This document shows, one piece after another, positions 15,620-23,813 of a stretch of DNA of 30,280 nucleotides (within the stretch, counting starts at the first letter, position 1; every line of letters starts with the position of its first letter). This stretch comes from an uncultured Dialister sp. (lineage in GTDB: Bacteria > Bacillota > Negativicutes > Veillonellales > Dialisteraceae): contig URIB01000015.1 in assembly GCA_900547785.1 (NCBI GenBank), forward strand, positions 1-30,280, in the 5' to 3' direction. The position numbers and the translations under genes were made by a program. A model generated the notes under the pieces. The model was not told where the DNA came from. It ran no database searches and was given only the letters and a program-made list of their open reading frames with translations.

Positions 15620-16040
15620 TGAAGTGAGAAAACAGATGCTTGAGGAATTTAAGGATATCATCCGTACGGAAACCGTAGTGGGTCAGCCTATCTATCTGGG
15701 GGATGCAACTATTGTGCCGTTTGTGGATATTTCTTTCGGATTCGGCTCAGGAAGAAAAGGGCCGGACGGACAATCCAACGGGGAAGCCGGCGGCGGCAAA
15801 ATGAGTCCGACTGCCGTTCTTATCATGAAAGGGGAACGGGTGGAACTCTTCTCCATCAAAAATGCAAATCCCAACAGCACGGTGGATAAGGTTTTCAATA
15901 TGGTGCCCGATTTGGTTTCCCGTTTCACCAAGAGAAAAGAGAAAAAAGAAGAGGTCCGGGAAGCGGCGTTAAAAGAAGCGAAAGAAGCGATGAGAGAAGA
16001 GGCGGAAACGGCGGCATTGGAAGCAAAATCAGGAGTATGA
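15612..16040 (+). CDS. GerW/YtfJ-family protein
   Basis: The 142-residue protein has the GerW signature. TVVGQPIYLGDATIVPFVDISFGFGSG is followed by a Gly-rich loop, then SPTAVLIMKGERVELFSI. It ends in a charged helical tail (about 108-140). In Bacillus and Clostridium the homologue affects spore germination, and a wider role in non-spore-formers is unknown. The ATG at 15612 overlaps the DUF2953 gene by 8 nt and has GGGAGG 8 nt upstream. It ends the PAP2-WYL-DUF2953-GerW block. No terminator is obvious before the ompH promoter. Confidence 0.88.
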   Translation: MNDEVRKQMLEEFKDIIRTETVVGQPIYLGDATIVPFVDISFGFGSGRKGPDGQSNGEAGGGKMSPTAVLIMKGERVELFSIKNANPNSTVDKVFNMVPDLVSRFTKRKEKKEEVREAALKEAKEAMREEAETAALEAKSGV

Positions 16041-16064
16041 CACGTGACTTCCGGTCATTTATTG

Positions 16065-16093
16065 TTGACAGATGAGAATAATTATATTATGAT
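16065..16093 (+). promoter_or_regulatory. Strong sigma-70-type promoter for ompH
   Basis: A perfect TTGACA (16065-16070), a 17-nt spacer and TATGAT (16088-16093). The leader of about 50 nt ends in AAAGGAGG, a near-perfect ribosome site, so high expression is likely. Confidence 0.85.
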
Positions 16094-16148
16094 AAACCCA
16101 TATCCAAATCCTCTTTACCGGAGGATGTTTTAAAGGAGGAATATAATC

Positions 16149-16565
16149 ATGAAAATGAATAAAAAAGTAGCTGCTCTCGTAGCAGGCGTTATGATGTTCG
16201 GTGCTATCGGATCCGCTTCTGCGGCAGGAATCGGTTATGTCAATTCCGCCGCTTTGATGCAGGCGCATCCGAAAATGGAAAAAGCGCAGCTTGATTTAAG
16301 AAATGCGGCGCAGAAAGCGGAAGAAACTTTCAAAAAACGTGCAGAAGGCAAAACAGATGCGGAAAAACAGAGAATTTTCCAGGAACTGCAGAATGAACTG
16401 GCAGCTAAAGAAAGAATGACCATCCAACCGATTCAGCAGGATGTGATCAAAGCCATTCAGCAGGTACGGAAAGAAAAAGGACTGGACGTCATTTTGGAAA
16501 TGGCAACGGTCATTGACGGCGGCAGTGATGTAACCGCTGCTGTAGGCGCTAAGCTTGCAAAATAA
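16149..16565 (+). CDS. Skp/OmpH-family periplasmic protein
   Basis: The 138-residue protein has a Sec signal peptide (basic MKMNKK, hydrophobic AALVAGVMMFGAIG, cleavage about ASA/A at 25). The mature start is IGYVNSAALMQAHPKMEKAQ, followed by a long Lys/Glu/Gln helix (residues 35-105) and a short C-terminal strand region. This is the Skp/OmpH chaperone layout: helical arms that cradle unfolded outer-membrane proteins in the periplasm. It is somewhat shorter than E. coli Skp. Its presence shows a diderm cell. It has its own strong promoter and terminator, unlike the usual bamA-ompH-lpxD arrangement. Confidence 0.9.
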   Translation: MKMNKKVAALVAGVMMFGAIGSASAAGIGYVNSAALMQAHPKMEKAQLDLRNAAQKAEETFKKRAEGKTDAEKQRIFQELQNELAAKERMTIQPIQQDVIKAIQQVRKEKGLDVILEMATVIDGGSDVTAAVGAKLAK

Positions 16566-16578
16566 TTCGTACAGAAAG

Positions 16579-16603
16579 GAAACCCGGAAGGGTTTCTTTT
16601 TTT
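16579..16603 (+). terminator. Intrinsic terminator of ompH
   Basis: GAAACCC (16579-16585), a GGAA loop and GGGTTTC (16590-16596), followed by seven T. It ends the single-gene ompH unit. Confidence 0.9.
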
Positions 16604-16637
16604 ATGCCCGGAATGGAAAATAGGGACATGAAATTCC

Positions 16638-16646
16638 TGTTATAAT
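16638..16646 (+). promoter_or_regulatory. Candidate extended -10 promoter for the mutT-mutY-phosphoesterase unit
   Basis: TGT directly before TATAAT (16641-16646) forms an extended -10 element. No good -35 is seen. The NUDIX gene starts 33 nt downstream of the element. Confidence 0.55.
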
Positions 16647-16678
16647 AATACAAAACATATAAGAAAGGCAGAATCAAA

Positions 16679-17164
16679 ATGCGGGATACTTCGTTGATAT
16701 ATCCGGTCGGTCATGACGGAAAAATTCTACTGGGACATAAAAAAAGAGGTATGGGAAAAGGGAAATGGAACGGCTTCGGCGGAAAACAGGAAGACGGAGA
16801 ATCCATGCGTGAATGTGCGGCACGAGAACTTTTTGAGGAGTCCGGACTGATTGCGGAGCCCGGTGATTTTTTAGCGGCGGCGAATTTATATTTCCATCAG
16901 CCTTCCGATCCGGAATGGTCACACGGAGGGATCGTTTATTTCCTGAAAAAATGGAAAGGCGAAGTCCGTTCTTCCGACGAAATGGAGCCGGCCTGGTTTT
17001 ATCCCGAAGACATGCCTTTTGAGCAAATGTGGCAGGCGGACAGAATCTGGCTTCCCCGTATTTTACAAGGCGAAAAAATCAGGGGCGTCATTTATTTTGC
17101 GCCGGACGGGGAGCATGTTTTTGATTATCATTTTGAAACGATTCGGACAGGAGATAGATTTTGA
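16679..17164 (+). CDS. NUDIX hydrolase, MutT/MTH1-like (8-oxo-dGTP diphosphatase candidate)
   Basis: The 161-residue protein carries a complete NUDIX box at residues 35-57 (G-x5-E-x7-REL-x-EE-x-GL, with Glu53 and Glu54 as metal ligands). WNGFGGK precedes it and WFYPEDMPFEQMW follows. Those last two features are like human MTH1/NUDT1, where the tryptophan and Asp/Glu residues read the oxidised base. The expected reaction is 8-oxo-dGTP to 8-oxo-dGMP plus diphosphate, removing mutagenic nucleotides. Its stop overlaps the mutY start (TGATG), which strongly supports a role in the GO repair pathway. Confidence 0.88.
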   Translation: MRDTSLIYPVGHDGKILLGHKKRGMGKGKWNGFGGKQEDGESMRECAARELFEESGLIAEPGDFLAAANLYFHQPSDPEWSHGGIVYFLKKWKGEVRSSDEMEPAWFYPEDMPFEQMWQADRIWLPRILQGEKIRGVIYFAPDGEHVFDYHFETIRTGDRF

Positions 17165-18216
17165 TGGGTGAAAAAGAAAGCTGGACGGCTCTCCTTTTGG
17201 ATTGGTTCGACCGGCACAAAAGAGAACTTCCCTGGCGGGAAGAAAAGCCGAGAAATCCGTACCATGTCTGGATTTCCGAAATTATGCTCCAGCAGACAAG
17301 GACAGAAGCGGTGAAACCTTATTTTGAAAGTTGGAAAAAACGGTTTCCCACCATCCAAGCGCTTGCCGCCGCGGAGGAAGCCGACGTGCTTCATGCCTGG
17401 CAGGGGCTCGGGTATTACAGCCGGGCGAGAAACATTCACAAAGCGGCAAGAGAAATGGAGGAAAAATACGGAGCGGAACTGCCGAGAGAAAAAAATCAAA
17501 TCCGTTCGCTGCCGGGCATCGGCGAATATACGGCGGGAGCGGTTTTATCGATGGCGTACGGAGAGAAAGAAGCGGCTGTCGACGGAAATGTTCTTCGTGT
17601 GTATGCCCGTTTATACGGGGTGGAAGAAGACATTTTAAAGACGGCAGGCAGAAAAGAAATTACAAGGCTTGTAGAAGAAACACTGCCTGACCGGGCGGGA
17701 GATTTCAATGAAGCGCTCATGGATTTGGGATCGGAAATCTGCATTCCCAAGAAACCCCGTTGTTCCCTGTGTCCACTTGCAAAATATTGTACGGCTCTGA
17801 AAGAGGAGAAAACGGACATATTGCCCGTACGGACACCGAAGAAAAAACAAAAGGAATCAGCCGCCTGCTGTGCTGTCATTATCAAAGACGGCCGTGTATT
17901 ATTTCACCGCCGTTCCGAAAAAGGAATGCTCGCGTCCATGTGGGAACTTCCCATGGTTTTGGCGTCCGATGTGCAAACGGGGCGCAAAGAGTTGGAGAAA
18001 TATCTGTCAGGAAAAGCGGAAGAAAAAATATGGGAGTACACCCATGTATTTACCCATCGTATTTGGCACATGACGGCATATCTGTTTGAAACGGCAACCG
18101 TACCAGATGGAGATTTCCGGTGGTTTTCCCATGAAGAATATAAAGAAATTCCTTTGGCAGGGCCTCACGCCAAACTGGCGGCGTATGTGGAAAAGTACCT
18201 GACAAAAGAAGAATAG
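17164..18216 (+). CDS. mutY: Adenine DNA glycosylase MutY
   Basis: The 350-residue protein has the full MutY plan. SEIMLQQTRTEAV carries the catalytic Glu39, and LPGIGEYTAGAV (116-127) is the helix-hairpin-helix. VDGNVLRV carries Asp140. Four cysteines (193, 200, 203, 209; C-x6-C-x2-C-x5-C) bind a 4Fe-4S cluster. A C-terminal MutT-like domain (about 230-340) recognises 8-oxoguanine. It removes adenine mispaired with 8-oxoG. The ATG at 17164 overlaps the NUDIX stop, with AGGAGA about 10 nt upstream, and I ignored a TTG three bases earlier. The pair joins pool sanitation and base-excision repair in one transcript. Confidence 0.95.
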   Translation: MGEKESWTALLLDWFDRHKRELPWREEKPRNPYHVWISEIMLQQTRTEAVKPYFESWKKRFPTIQALAAAEEADVLHAWQGLGYYSRARNIHKAAREMEEKYGAELPREKNQIRSLPGIGEYTAGAVLSMAYGEKEAAVDGNVLRVYARLYGVEEDILKTAGRKEITRLVEETLPDRAGDFNEALMDLGSEICIPKKPRCSLCPLAKYCTALKEEKTDILPVRTPKKKQKESAACCAVIIKDGRVLFHRRSEKGMLASMWELPMVLASDVQTGRKELEKYLSGKAEEKIWEYTHVFTHRIWHMTAYLFETATVPDGDFRWFSHEEYKEIPLAGPHAKLAAYVEKYLTKEE

Positions 18217-18252
18217 ACCTATCGGGTCATGCGGTAAGAAAGGAGCGGACAG

Positions 18253-19371
18253 TTGGATTTTTATCAGCTGCTTATTTTCGGATTTACGTTCATCGGTCTT
18301 TGTAACGGGCTTTTTGCCATCCCGGTTTTCCGCAGGGGAAAATGGTATCTCTATCCGGTTTTAGGAGCAGGAACGGGATTTCTGGCGGCAAAATACTATG
18401 TTTGGTATGCGTCGGCGTACATTTTTTATGGAGTTGTCGCTCAATGGGCGGCCTATGCGGCAACAGGATTCATGGTTTTCCACGTGATCATTCTTGCGCC
18501 TTTTATGCTGCTTGCTCTTGTAAGCTGTCTGCAAAAGATACGAAGATATGTGCGGTTTTTCGGAACGGTTATTTTGCTGTTGGCTCTGTGTGTCGGTGTA
18601 TACGGAGCGGCAGACGGTGAAAAGACGGAAATCACGGAACATCATGATGTGTATGCGGAAAATCTGCCCGACGGGTTTGACGGTTTGAAATTGGCGCAAA
18701 TTACGGATACCCATATCGGTCCCTATTATACAAATGAAAATTTGGCGCGCGATTTGGATAAAGCCCATGCAGAGGGCGCGGAAGTCATTATGATGACAGG
18801 GGACCTGATTGATGATGTCCGGGTGATGCCGGAAACCGCAAAAATTCTGACGAACCGGAGCGGATTATTTCCGTACGGCATTTTTTACGTCCGGGGAAAC
18901 CACGAGCTCTACAGAAATCCGGCATATATAGAAAAGGAACTGAAAAAAACGCCGGTTCATATTTTAAATAACCGTCATACGACAATCACCCGCGGAAAGG
19001 ATATTCTGTTTGTGGTGGGAGCCGATTACCCGGGCATACAAAAAGAGGGGCGTGAGGAACGCATGAAAGCGCTGACGGAAGAAGCGTTCCGTAATATTCC
19101 CGAAACGGCGGCGTGTATTTTTCTGGCGCACCATTCCGATGCGATTGACGGCGGATTCGGACATCACGCTTTTTTGACGCTTACGGGACATACCCACGGT
19201 TTGCAAACGGGGATTTCCGGAAAGCCGCTGTTCACTCCCTTCAAATATACCCGCGGGATGTACAGCAACGGCAAAGATTCCGGATACGTATCCCGCGGAA
19301 ACGGCGGCTGGTTTCCGTTCCGCTTCGGCTGTCCGAGAGAACTTGCGATTTTCACACTGCATAAGAAATAA
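18253..19371 (+). CDS. Membrane-anchored metallophosphoesterase (YkuE/YaeI-like)
   Basis: The 372-residue protein has about four membrane helices in its first 120 residues. A calcineurin-like metallophosphoesterase domain follows with all five motifs: LAQITDTHIG (Asp152, His154), MTGDLIDD (Asp184), VRGNHEL (Asn216, His217), AHHSD and GHTHG. YkuE/YaeI relatives act on membrane phospholipid or UDP-diacylglucosamine-type substrates, which fits the membrane anchor. The real substrate is unknown. The start is a TTG placed 7 nt after AAAGGAG, and no ATG lies close by. It is separated from mutY by 36 nt with no terminator, so it is probably co-transcribed. Confidence 0.88.
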   Translation: MDFYQLLIFGFTFIGLCNGLFAIPVFRRGKWYLYPVLGAGTGFLAAKYYVWYASAYIFYGVVAQWAAYAATGFMVFHVIILAPFMLLALVSCLQKIRRYVRFFGTVILLLALCVGVYGAADGEKTEITEHHDVYAENLPDGFDGLKLAQITDTHIGPYYTNENLARDLDKAHAEGAEVIMMTGDLIDDVRVMPETAKILTNRSGLFPYGIFYVRGNHELYRNPAYIEKELKKTPVHILNNRHTTITRGKDILFVVGADYPGIQKEGREERMKALTEEAFRNIPETAACIFLAHHSDAIDGGFGHHAFLTLTGHTHGLQTGISGKPLFTPFKYTRGMYSNGKDSGYVSRGNGGWFPFRFGCPRELAIFTLHKK

Positions 19372-19458
19372 AACAGCTTGCCACTGTTCCGAAACGGCAG
19401 GCGGAACGATTTTGGAAATTTTAAAAGTGAGATTTCATGAAAAATGAATTGTCCGGCA

Positions 19459-19498
19459 AAAAAAGGAAGACCGCTCTTTATGAGGATCTTCCTTTTTT
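19459..19498. terminator. Bidirectional intrinsic terminator
   Basis: A 12-bp stem (19459-19470 with 19487-19498) has a 16-nt loop whose ends can pair further (CTC with GAG). A-rich and T-rich flanks serve both the phosphoesterase gene and the convergent minus-strand gene. The preceding 87 bp from 19372 hold no recognised element. Confidence 0.85.
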
Positions 19499-20004
19499 CA
19501 GCTTCTTATGGAACTGAGCGTGGTATCAATGGCATTTTCCGGCTTTTGGGAAATTTTTACGATTTCACTTCTCAATTCTTCCATGTCATTGTTGTTTTCT
19601 TCCGTCAGCGGCTTAATGACGACAGCCGTTTTGTCCGCATTTTTTAAAGGCGTTTCAATCGTTTTGTCAAGTCGTCCGTAAGAGAAAATAACTTCATTTC
19701 CGCTGTTTGTCGTGACCACCAGACGGCCTCCGTCAATGCGGCCCGTGCCGGATAAGCTGCCTTCCACTTCTTTGCTGCCTTGCTGGACACGGTGATTGAC
19801 CGAAACGGTCTTATCTTCATTTTTGGTAAAAGTAAAAGTTTCCAGATTTCTTATGTGATCGCCCGACCAATTGATGCCGGCTTCCTGCATTCCCCACCAC
19901 GTTCCTTCCCAGGGGCCGCCCGTCAGGGAGGAGAAGAGGGCTAAAGCGCCGCCGCCGAGAATGAGGACCAAGGAAATTATGCCGATGATTATATATTTTT
20001 TCAT
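19498..20004 (-). CDS. Membrane-anchored extracytoplasmic protein of unknown function
   Basis: The 168-residue protein starts with a signal-anchor helix (KKYIIIGIISLVLILGGGAL). A beta-rich domain follows (WEGTWWGMQEAGINW, then TFTFTKNEDKTVSVNH, and GTGRIDGGRLVVTT). The tail ends in Ser/Arg with no second helix. There is no lipobox cysteine. The Trp-rich WEGTWWG opening suggests a small beta-barrel or lipocalin-like fold, but I do not recognise a family. The ribosome site is weak. It is a single-gene unit convergent with the phosphoesterase gene. Confidence 0.75.
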   Translation of the reverse strand: MKKYIIIGIISLVLILGGGALALFSSLTGGPWEGTWWGMQEAGINWSGDHIRNLETFTFTKNEDKTVSVNHRVQQGSKEVEGSLSGTGRIDGGRLVVTTNSGNEVIFSYGRLDKTIETPLKNADKTAVVIKPLTEENNNDMEELRSEIVKISQKPENAIDTTLSSIRS

Positions 20005-20040
20005 AGCTGTATTCCGCGCTTTCTGATTTCTATTTGTTCC

Positions 20041-20069
20041 ATTTTAACATAGAGAACCGGGCAGGGCAA
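20041..20069 (-). promoter_or_regulatory. Candidate promoter for the minus-strand hypothetical gene
   Basis: On the minus strand TTGCCC (20069-20064), a 17-nt spacer and TAAAAT (20046-20041), with TG one base upstream of the -10 as in an extended element. Confidence 0.6.
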
Positions 20070-20209
20070 AAAAGGGCGGGGAATAAAAAAAGAAAAGAAA
20101 TATTCACGGCGCATTCTAAAATGAAAAGGCCGGACAAAAATAAACAGACAACCGGTTTTTGTATGACAATGGATAAAAATGCATGTAAATGGCTTATTTC
20201 GCGGATTTA

Positions 20210-20218
20210 TGGTATAAT
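20210..20218 (+). promoter_or_regulatory. Candidate extended -10 promoter of gyrA
   Basis: TGG directly precedes a perfect TATAAT (20213-20218). The -35 position (TGGCTT) is poor. A leader of about 95 nt follows before the gyrA start. Between 20070 and 20209 nothing else is recognised. Confidence 0.65.
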
Positions 20219-20251
20219 TAAACCGGTATTTATGAAGGCTCATGGATTTTC

Positions 20252-20302
20252 GGAGCGGCACCGGGGGCTGCTCCTGTTTGATTTCCGGATGAGTGTATCC
20301 GG
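20252..20302 (+). ncRNA. Two hairpins in the gyrA mRNA leader
   Basis: Hairpin 1 pairs GGAGCGGC (20252-20259) with GCTGCTCC (20267-20274), with one G-U pair and a 7-nt loop. Hairpin 2 pairs CCGGAT (20285-20290) with ATCCGG (20297-20302) around GAGTGT. Hairpin 2 ends 8 nt before the AAGGTG ribosome site. Neither has a T-run, so they are not terminators as written. A regulatory role is inferred, and no known riboswitch or leader family is recognised. Confidence 0.45.
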
Positions 20303-20321
20303 GTGAAAGCAAGGTGAATGT

Positions 20322-22778
20322 ATGGAATGGAAAGAAGGTAAGATTGTCAATACGCCGCTGGAAGGGCAGATGAAAAATTCTTACATCGACTACGCCATGT
20401 CGGTAATTGTCACTCGTGCATTGCCTGATGTCAGAGACGGTTTGAAACCCGTCCACCGCCGCATTCTTTATGCGATGAATGAAGCGGGGATGCTTCCGAA
20501 TAAAGCGCATAAGAAATCGGCGCGTATCGTCGGGGACGTTTTAGGTAAGTATCATCCTCACGGCGATTCGGCGGTCTATGAATCGGCGGTTCGTATGGCG
20601 CAGGATTTTTCTACCCGCTATCCTCTTGTGGACGGGCACGGGAATTTCGGATCCATTGACGGCGACTCCGCGGCGGCCATGCGTTATACGGAAATGCGTA
20701 TGTCGAAGATTACGCTTGAAATGCTCCGTGACATTGATAAAAACACGGTGGATTTCATGCCCAACTACGACGGCTCTTTGCAGGAACCGCTCGTTCTGCC
20801 CTCCCGTATTCCCAATCTTTTGGTGAACGGTTCGTACGGAATTGCCGTCGGCATGGCGACCAATATTCCGCCCCACAATTTAAGAGAGGTGGTGGACGGA
20901 CTTTGTGCGATGATTGACAATCCGGAAATAACCGTTGATGAGCTGATGACTCACATCAAAGGGCCGGATTTCCCGACCTCCGCTATTATTCAGGGACATA
21001 AAGGAATTTCCGATATGTATCACACCGGCCGGGGTTCCATTACGGTCAGAGCGAGAACGGAAATTGAAGAAATGGAACGCAGCAAGAACCGCATTATCGT
21101 AACGGAAATACCTTACCAGGTGAACAAAGCCCGTCTGGTGGAAGTTATTGCCGATTTATCCAGGCAAAAAGTCATTGACGGGATTACCGCGCTCCGGGAT
21201 GAATCCGACCGGAAAGGCATGCGTATCGTCATCGAGCTTCGTGCCGATGTGAATCCCCAGATTATGCTCAATAACCTCTACAAGCATACCCAGCTCCAGG
21301 TGAACTTCGGAGCCATTATGCTTGCTCTTGTAAACGGGCATCCCCGGATTTTAAACCTCAAGCAGATTCTCTATTATTACCTGAAACACCAGGAAGAAGT
21401 CATTACGAGAAGAAGCCGGTTTGAACTGGACAAAGCGGAAGCCAAGGCGCATATTCTGGAAGGACTCCTGATTGCCCTCGACCACATTGATGAAGTGATC
21501 AAGACGATCCGTGAATCCCGGACCGATGAAATCGCCAAAACCGCATTGATTTCCAAATTCAATCTCTCTGAAAAACAGGCGATGGCGATTCTCGACATGC
21601 GTCTCAGAAGACTGACGGGACTGGAAAGAGATAAAATTGAAGAAGATTACAAAGACGTGCAGGAAACGATTGCTTACCTCCGCGATCTGCTCTCAAGCAG
21701 AGATAAAATCATGGGCGTAGTCAAAGCGGAACTGCTCGACGAAAAGAACAGATTCGGCGATGACAGGAAAACGGAAATTGCCGCCGCTCTGGGAGATATG
21801 GCGATTGAAGACTTAATTCCCGACAAGCCGATGACGGTGACGCTGACGAAACAGAACTACATCAAACGGATAGATTCCTCCGACCTGAGAACTCAGAGAA
21901 AAGGCGGACGGGGCGTGAGCGGACTGAAAATGAAAGATGGCGACTACGTCCGCAAGATTCTCTCCACATCGACCCATGACAGAATCCTCTTCTTCACCAA
22001 TAAAGGCAAAGTCTATATGAAGACTGCCTACGACATTCCCGAATCGAGCCGGACCGCCAGAGGCAGTGCGATGATTAATTTCATCACCTCACTGGGAAGC
22101 GATGAATACGTTACGGAAATGCTGGACATAGACGCGGCCGAAGAAGGAACGAAATACCTTCTCATGGTCACCAAATTCGGCTATGTGAAAAAAACGGCGC
22201 TGGAAGAATATAAAAATATCAACAAGAGCGGACTTATTGCCATCCGTCTGAAAGAAGATGACCGCCTTGTCGCCGTTCTTCCCGTCAAAGGCGACGAAGA
22301 AATTATCATCGGTACACGCCGGGGCATGGCAATCCGCCTTTCTATTGATGATGAAGAAGTAAGACCCTTGAGCCGCAGCGCATCGGGCGTTCACGGCATT
22401 CGTCTCAAATCTTCCGAAGAAAGCGGAGCCGATGATGTAGTGGGCGTTGTGATTGCCGCCGATAAAGACATCTTTACCATTTCCGCTGACGGCAATGCGA
22501 AAAGAAATGCGGAATCCGCTTACCGTGTGCAAAAAAGAAACGGACAAGGAACCATCAACTTCAAGAAAGGCTTTGAAGTGGTCGCCCTTGTAGCCGCCGA
22601 TGACAAAGATGAACTTGTCGGTGTATCCGAACAGGGCATTACCATCCGTATACCGGCCGACCAGATTTCCAGTAAAAAAGCAAAAGGAAGCCAAGGCGTT
22701 ATTCTCCAAAGATTAGAAGAAGGAGACAGGATTGCGTCGATTGACGTCGTCACGGAACCGGAAGAAACGGAAGAATAA
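20322..22778 (+). CDS. gyrA: DNA gyrase subunit A
   Basis: The 818-residue protein is full length. The breakage-reunion domain has Tyr122 in AAAMRYTEMR and the quinolone region GKYHPHGDSAVYE with Ser83 and Glu87. Ser plus acidic residue are the wild-type susceptible pattern. The C-terminal beta-pinwheel contains a GyrA box, QRKGGRG (525-531), close to the canonical QRRGGKG, which marks gyrase rather than topoisomerase IV. With GyrB it introduces negative supercoils using ATP. The start has AAGGTG 5 nt upstream. gyrB is not adjacent, since the upstream gene is on the other strand. It is a single-gene unit with its own leader and terminator. Confidence 0.98.
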   Translation: MEWKEGKIVNTPLEGQMKNSYIDYAMSVIVTRALPDVRDGLKPVHRRILYAMNEAGMLPNKAHKKSARIVGDVLGKYHPHGDSAVYESAVRMAQDFSTRYPLVDGHGNFGSIDGDSAAAMRYTEMRMSKITLEMLRDIDKNTVDFMPNYDGSLQEPLVLPSRIPNLLVNGSYGIAVGMATNIPPHNLREVVDGLCAMIDNPEITVDELMTHIKGPDFPTSAIIQGHKGISDMYHTGRGSITVRARTEIEEMERSKNRIIVTEIPYQVNKARLVEVIADLSRQKVIDGITALRDESDRKGMRIVIELRADVNPQIMLNNLYKHTQLQVNFGAIMLALVNGHPRILNLKQILYYYLKHQEEVITRRSRFELDKAEAKAHILEGLLIALDHIDEVIKTIRESRTDEIAKTALISKFNLSEKQAMAILDMRLRRLTGLERDKIEEDYKDVQETIAYLRDLLSSRDKIMGVVKAELLDEKNRFGDDRKTEIAAALGDMAIEDLIPDKPMTVTLTKQNYIKRIDSSDLRTQRKGGRGVSGLKMKDGDYVRKILSTSTHDRILFFTNKGKVYMKTAYDIPESSRTARGSAMINFITSLGSDEYVTEMLDIDAAEEGTKYLLMVTKFGYVKKTALEEYKNINKSGLIAIRLKEDDRLVAVLPVKGDEEIIIGTRRGMAIRLSIDDEEVRPLSRSASGVHGIRLKSSEESGADDVVGVVIAADKDIFTISADGNAKRNAESAYRVQKRNGQGTINFKKGFEVVALVAADDKDELVGVSEQGITIRIPADQISSKKAKGSQGVILQRLEEGDRIASIDVVTEPEETEE

Positions 22779-22788
22779 ACCGGATAAG

Positions 22789-22820
22789 AAAGCGTCACTT
22801 GAAAAGGTGGCGCTTTTTGC
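22789..22820 (+). terminator. Intrinsic terminator of gyrA
   Basis: A 12-bp stem with two G-U pairs (22789-22800 with 22805-22816) encloses a GAAA tetraloop and ends in a T-run. The next 88 bp to the first repeat unit are AT-rich with nothing recognised. Confidence 0.9.
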
Positions 22821-22908
22821 ATGCCCCGATACGGATAAAACAGAAAAATAAAAAAAACAATACATGCAGAAAAAAGAATCATAGTTTTTATAAAAGGAAC
22901 TAACTACT

Positions 22909-23184
22909 TGCCTGTCATTCTTGAACGAAGTGAAGAATCTGGCATAGGATAACGGTATTAAATATTCTGACCTGTGTACGCAGACTTGCCCCTATCGCCT
23001 CGCGTGGCTCGGCACTTCCCTCCGCGTGCGGGGGAAGCAACGGCTAAGGAAGAAAGAAATTATAGTTTTTATTATTTAAATACGCTTTTGACGATATCCC
23101 TTGCCGGATTCTTCGCTAAGAGTCAGATTATGTTTTTCCTCCATCATCATTCCGATTTTGCCTGCCGCTCAAGAATGACGGCAG
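22909..23184. repeat. Composite inverted-repeat unit 1
   Basis: The left arm is TGCCTGTCATTCTTGAACG (22909-22927), followed closely by GAAGAATCTGGCATA. A core (22941-23117) is nearly repeated in unit 2. The right arm is TTGCCGGATTCTTCGC (23101-23116), a 48-bp spacer, then CCGCTCAAGAATGACGGCAG (23165-23184), the imperfect reverse complement of the left outer box. No gene is supported here. A 73-residue frame at 22974-23195 lacks a ribosome site and known motifs. Confidence 0.88.
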
Positions 23185-23238
23185 AGTTGAAATGAGTTTT
23201 GCAAATGAAATAGAAGTTGTCGCAAAAGAATATCAATC

Positions 23239-23389
23239 GTAAGCTGTCCCCTCTTGTCGGAAAAATAAAAGTATGCGATTTGAAAGCTTTCCCCGCTTGT
23301 CGGGGAAAGTGTCAACCGATAGGTTGACGAAAGGGGTAAGTGTGAGCAGAAACGGAAAGAACAGTTTTTACAGAACCGTATTAAATACC
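23239..23389. repeat. Interspersed hairpin repeat, copy 1
   Basis: The segment carries AAGCTGTCCCCTCTTGTCGG, then a related AAGCTTTCCCCGCTTGTCGG. The hairpins are CCCCG-CTTGT-CGGGG (23291-23305) and GTCAACC-GATA-GGTTGAC (23311-23328). GACGAAAGGGG and TGTGAGCAGAAAC follow, and TTTTTACAGAAC leads into the left arm of unit 2. It is similar to copy 2 from 23814 over about 105 bp, with compensating differences in both loops. Confidence 0.85.
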
Positions 23390-23747
23390 TGCCTGTCATT
23401 CTTGAACGAAGTGATGGCAAGTGAACCATTTTTCGAGGAGCGGAGCGACGCTGTAAAAATGAGTGAAACGCCATACCCGACCAACGGGAGCGGTAAGAAT
23501 CCGGCATAGGATAACGGTATTAAATATTCTGACCTGTGTACGCAAACATGCCCCTATCGCCTCGCTTGGCTCGGCACTTCCCTCCGTATGCGGGGGAAGC
23601 TGACGCTAAGGAAAAAAGAAATTATAGTTTTTATTATTTAAATACGCTTTTGACGATTATCCGTTGCCGGATTCTTCGCTATCACTCATCACGCTGTGGT
23701 TTCGTTCTGCTCATTCGCATACTCCCACCGCTCAAGAATGACGGCAG
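23390..23747. repeat. Composite inverted-repeat unit 2
   Basis: The left outer box (23390-23408) is separated from the inner box AAGAATCCGGCATA (from 23496) by about 85 bp that are absent from unit 1. The core at 23503-23680 matches the core of unit 1 (22941-23117) with only a small number of differences. The right arm has the inner box ending at 23679, a 48-bp spacer and the outer box (23728-23747). An 85-residue frame at 23536-23793 is not accepted as a gene. Confidence 0.88.
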
Positions 23748-23813
23748 AGTTGAAATGAGTTTTGCGAATGAAATTAAATGGCAGTTGATATAAAAGGAAA
23801 GAATGCAACCCGC

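Noticed and set aside
20252..20274. First gyrA leader hairpin as a transcription terminator.
   Set aside because: It is not followed by a T-run, and the strong promoter just upstream serves gyrA.
20553..20600. Quinolone-resistance changes in GyrA.
   Set aside because: Positions 83 and 87 are Ser and Glu, the usual susceptible residues in Firmicutes-type GyrA.
22974..23793. Two similar small open frames (22974-23195 and 23536-23793) with related protein sequences.
   Set aside because: They are translations of the repeated core and right arm. They lack ribosome sites, and similarity follows from DNA duplication, with different C-termini caused by the unrelated spacers.
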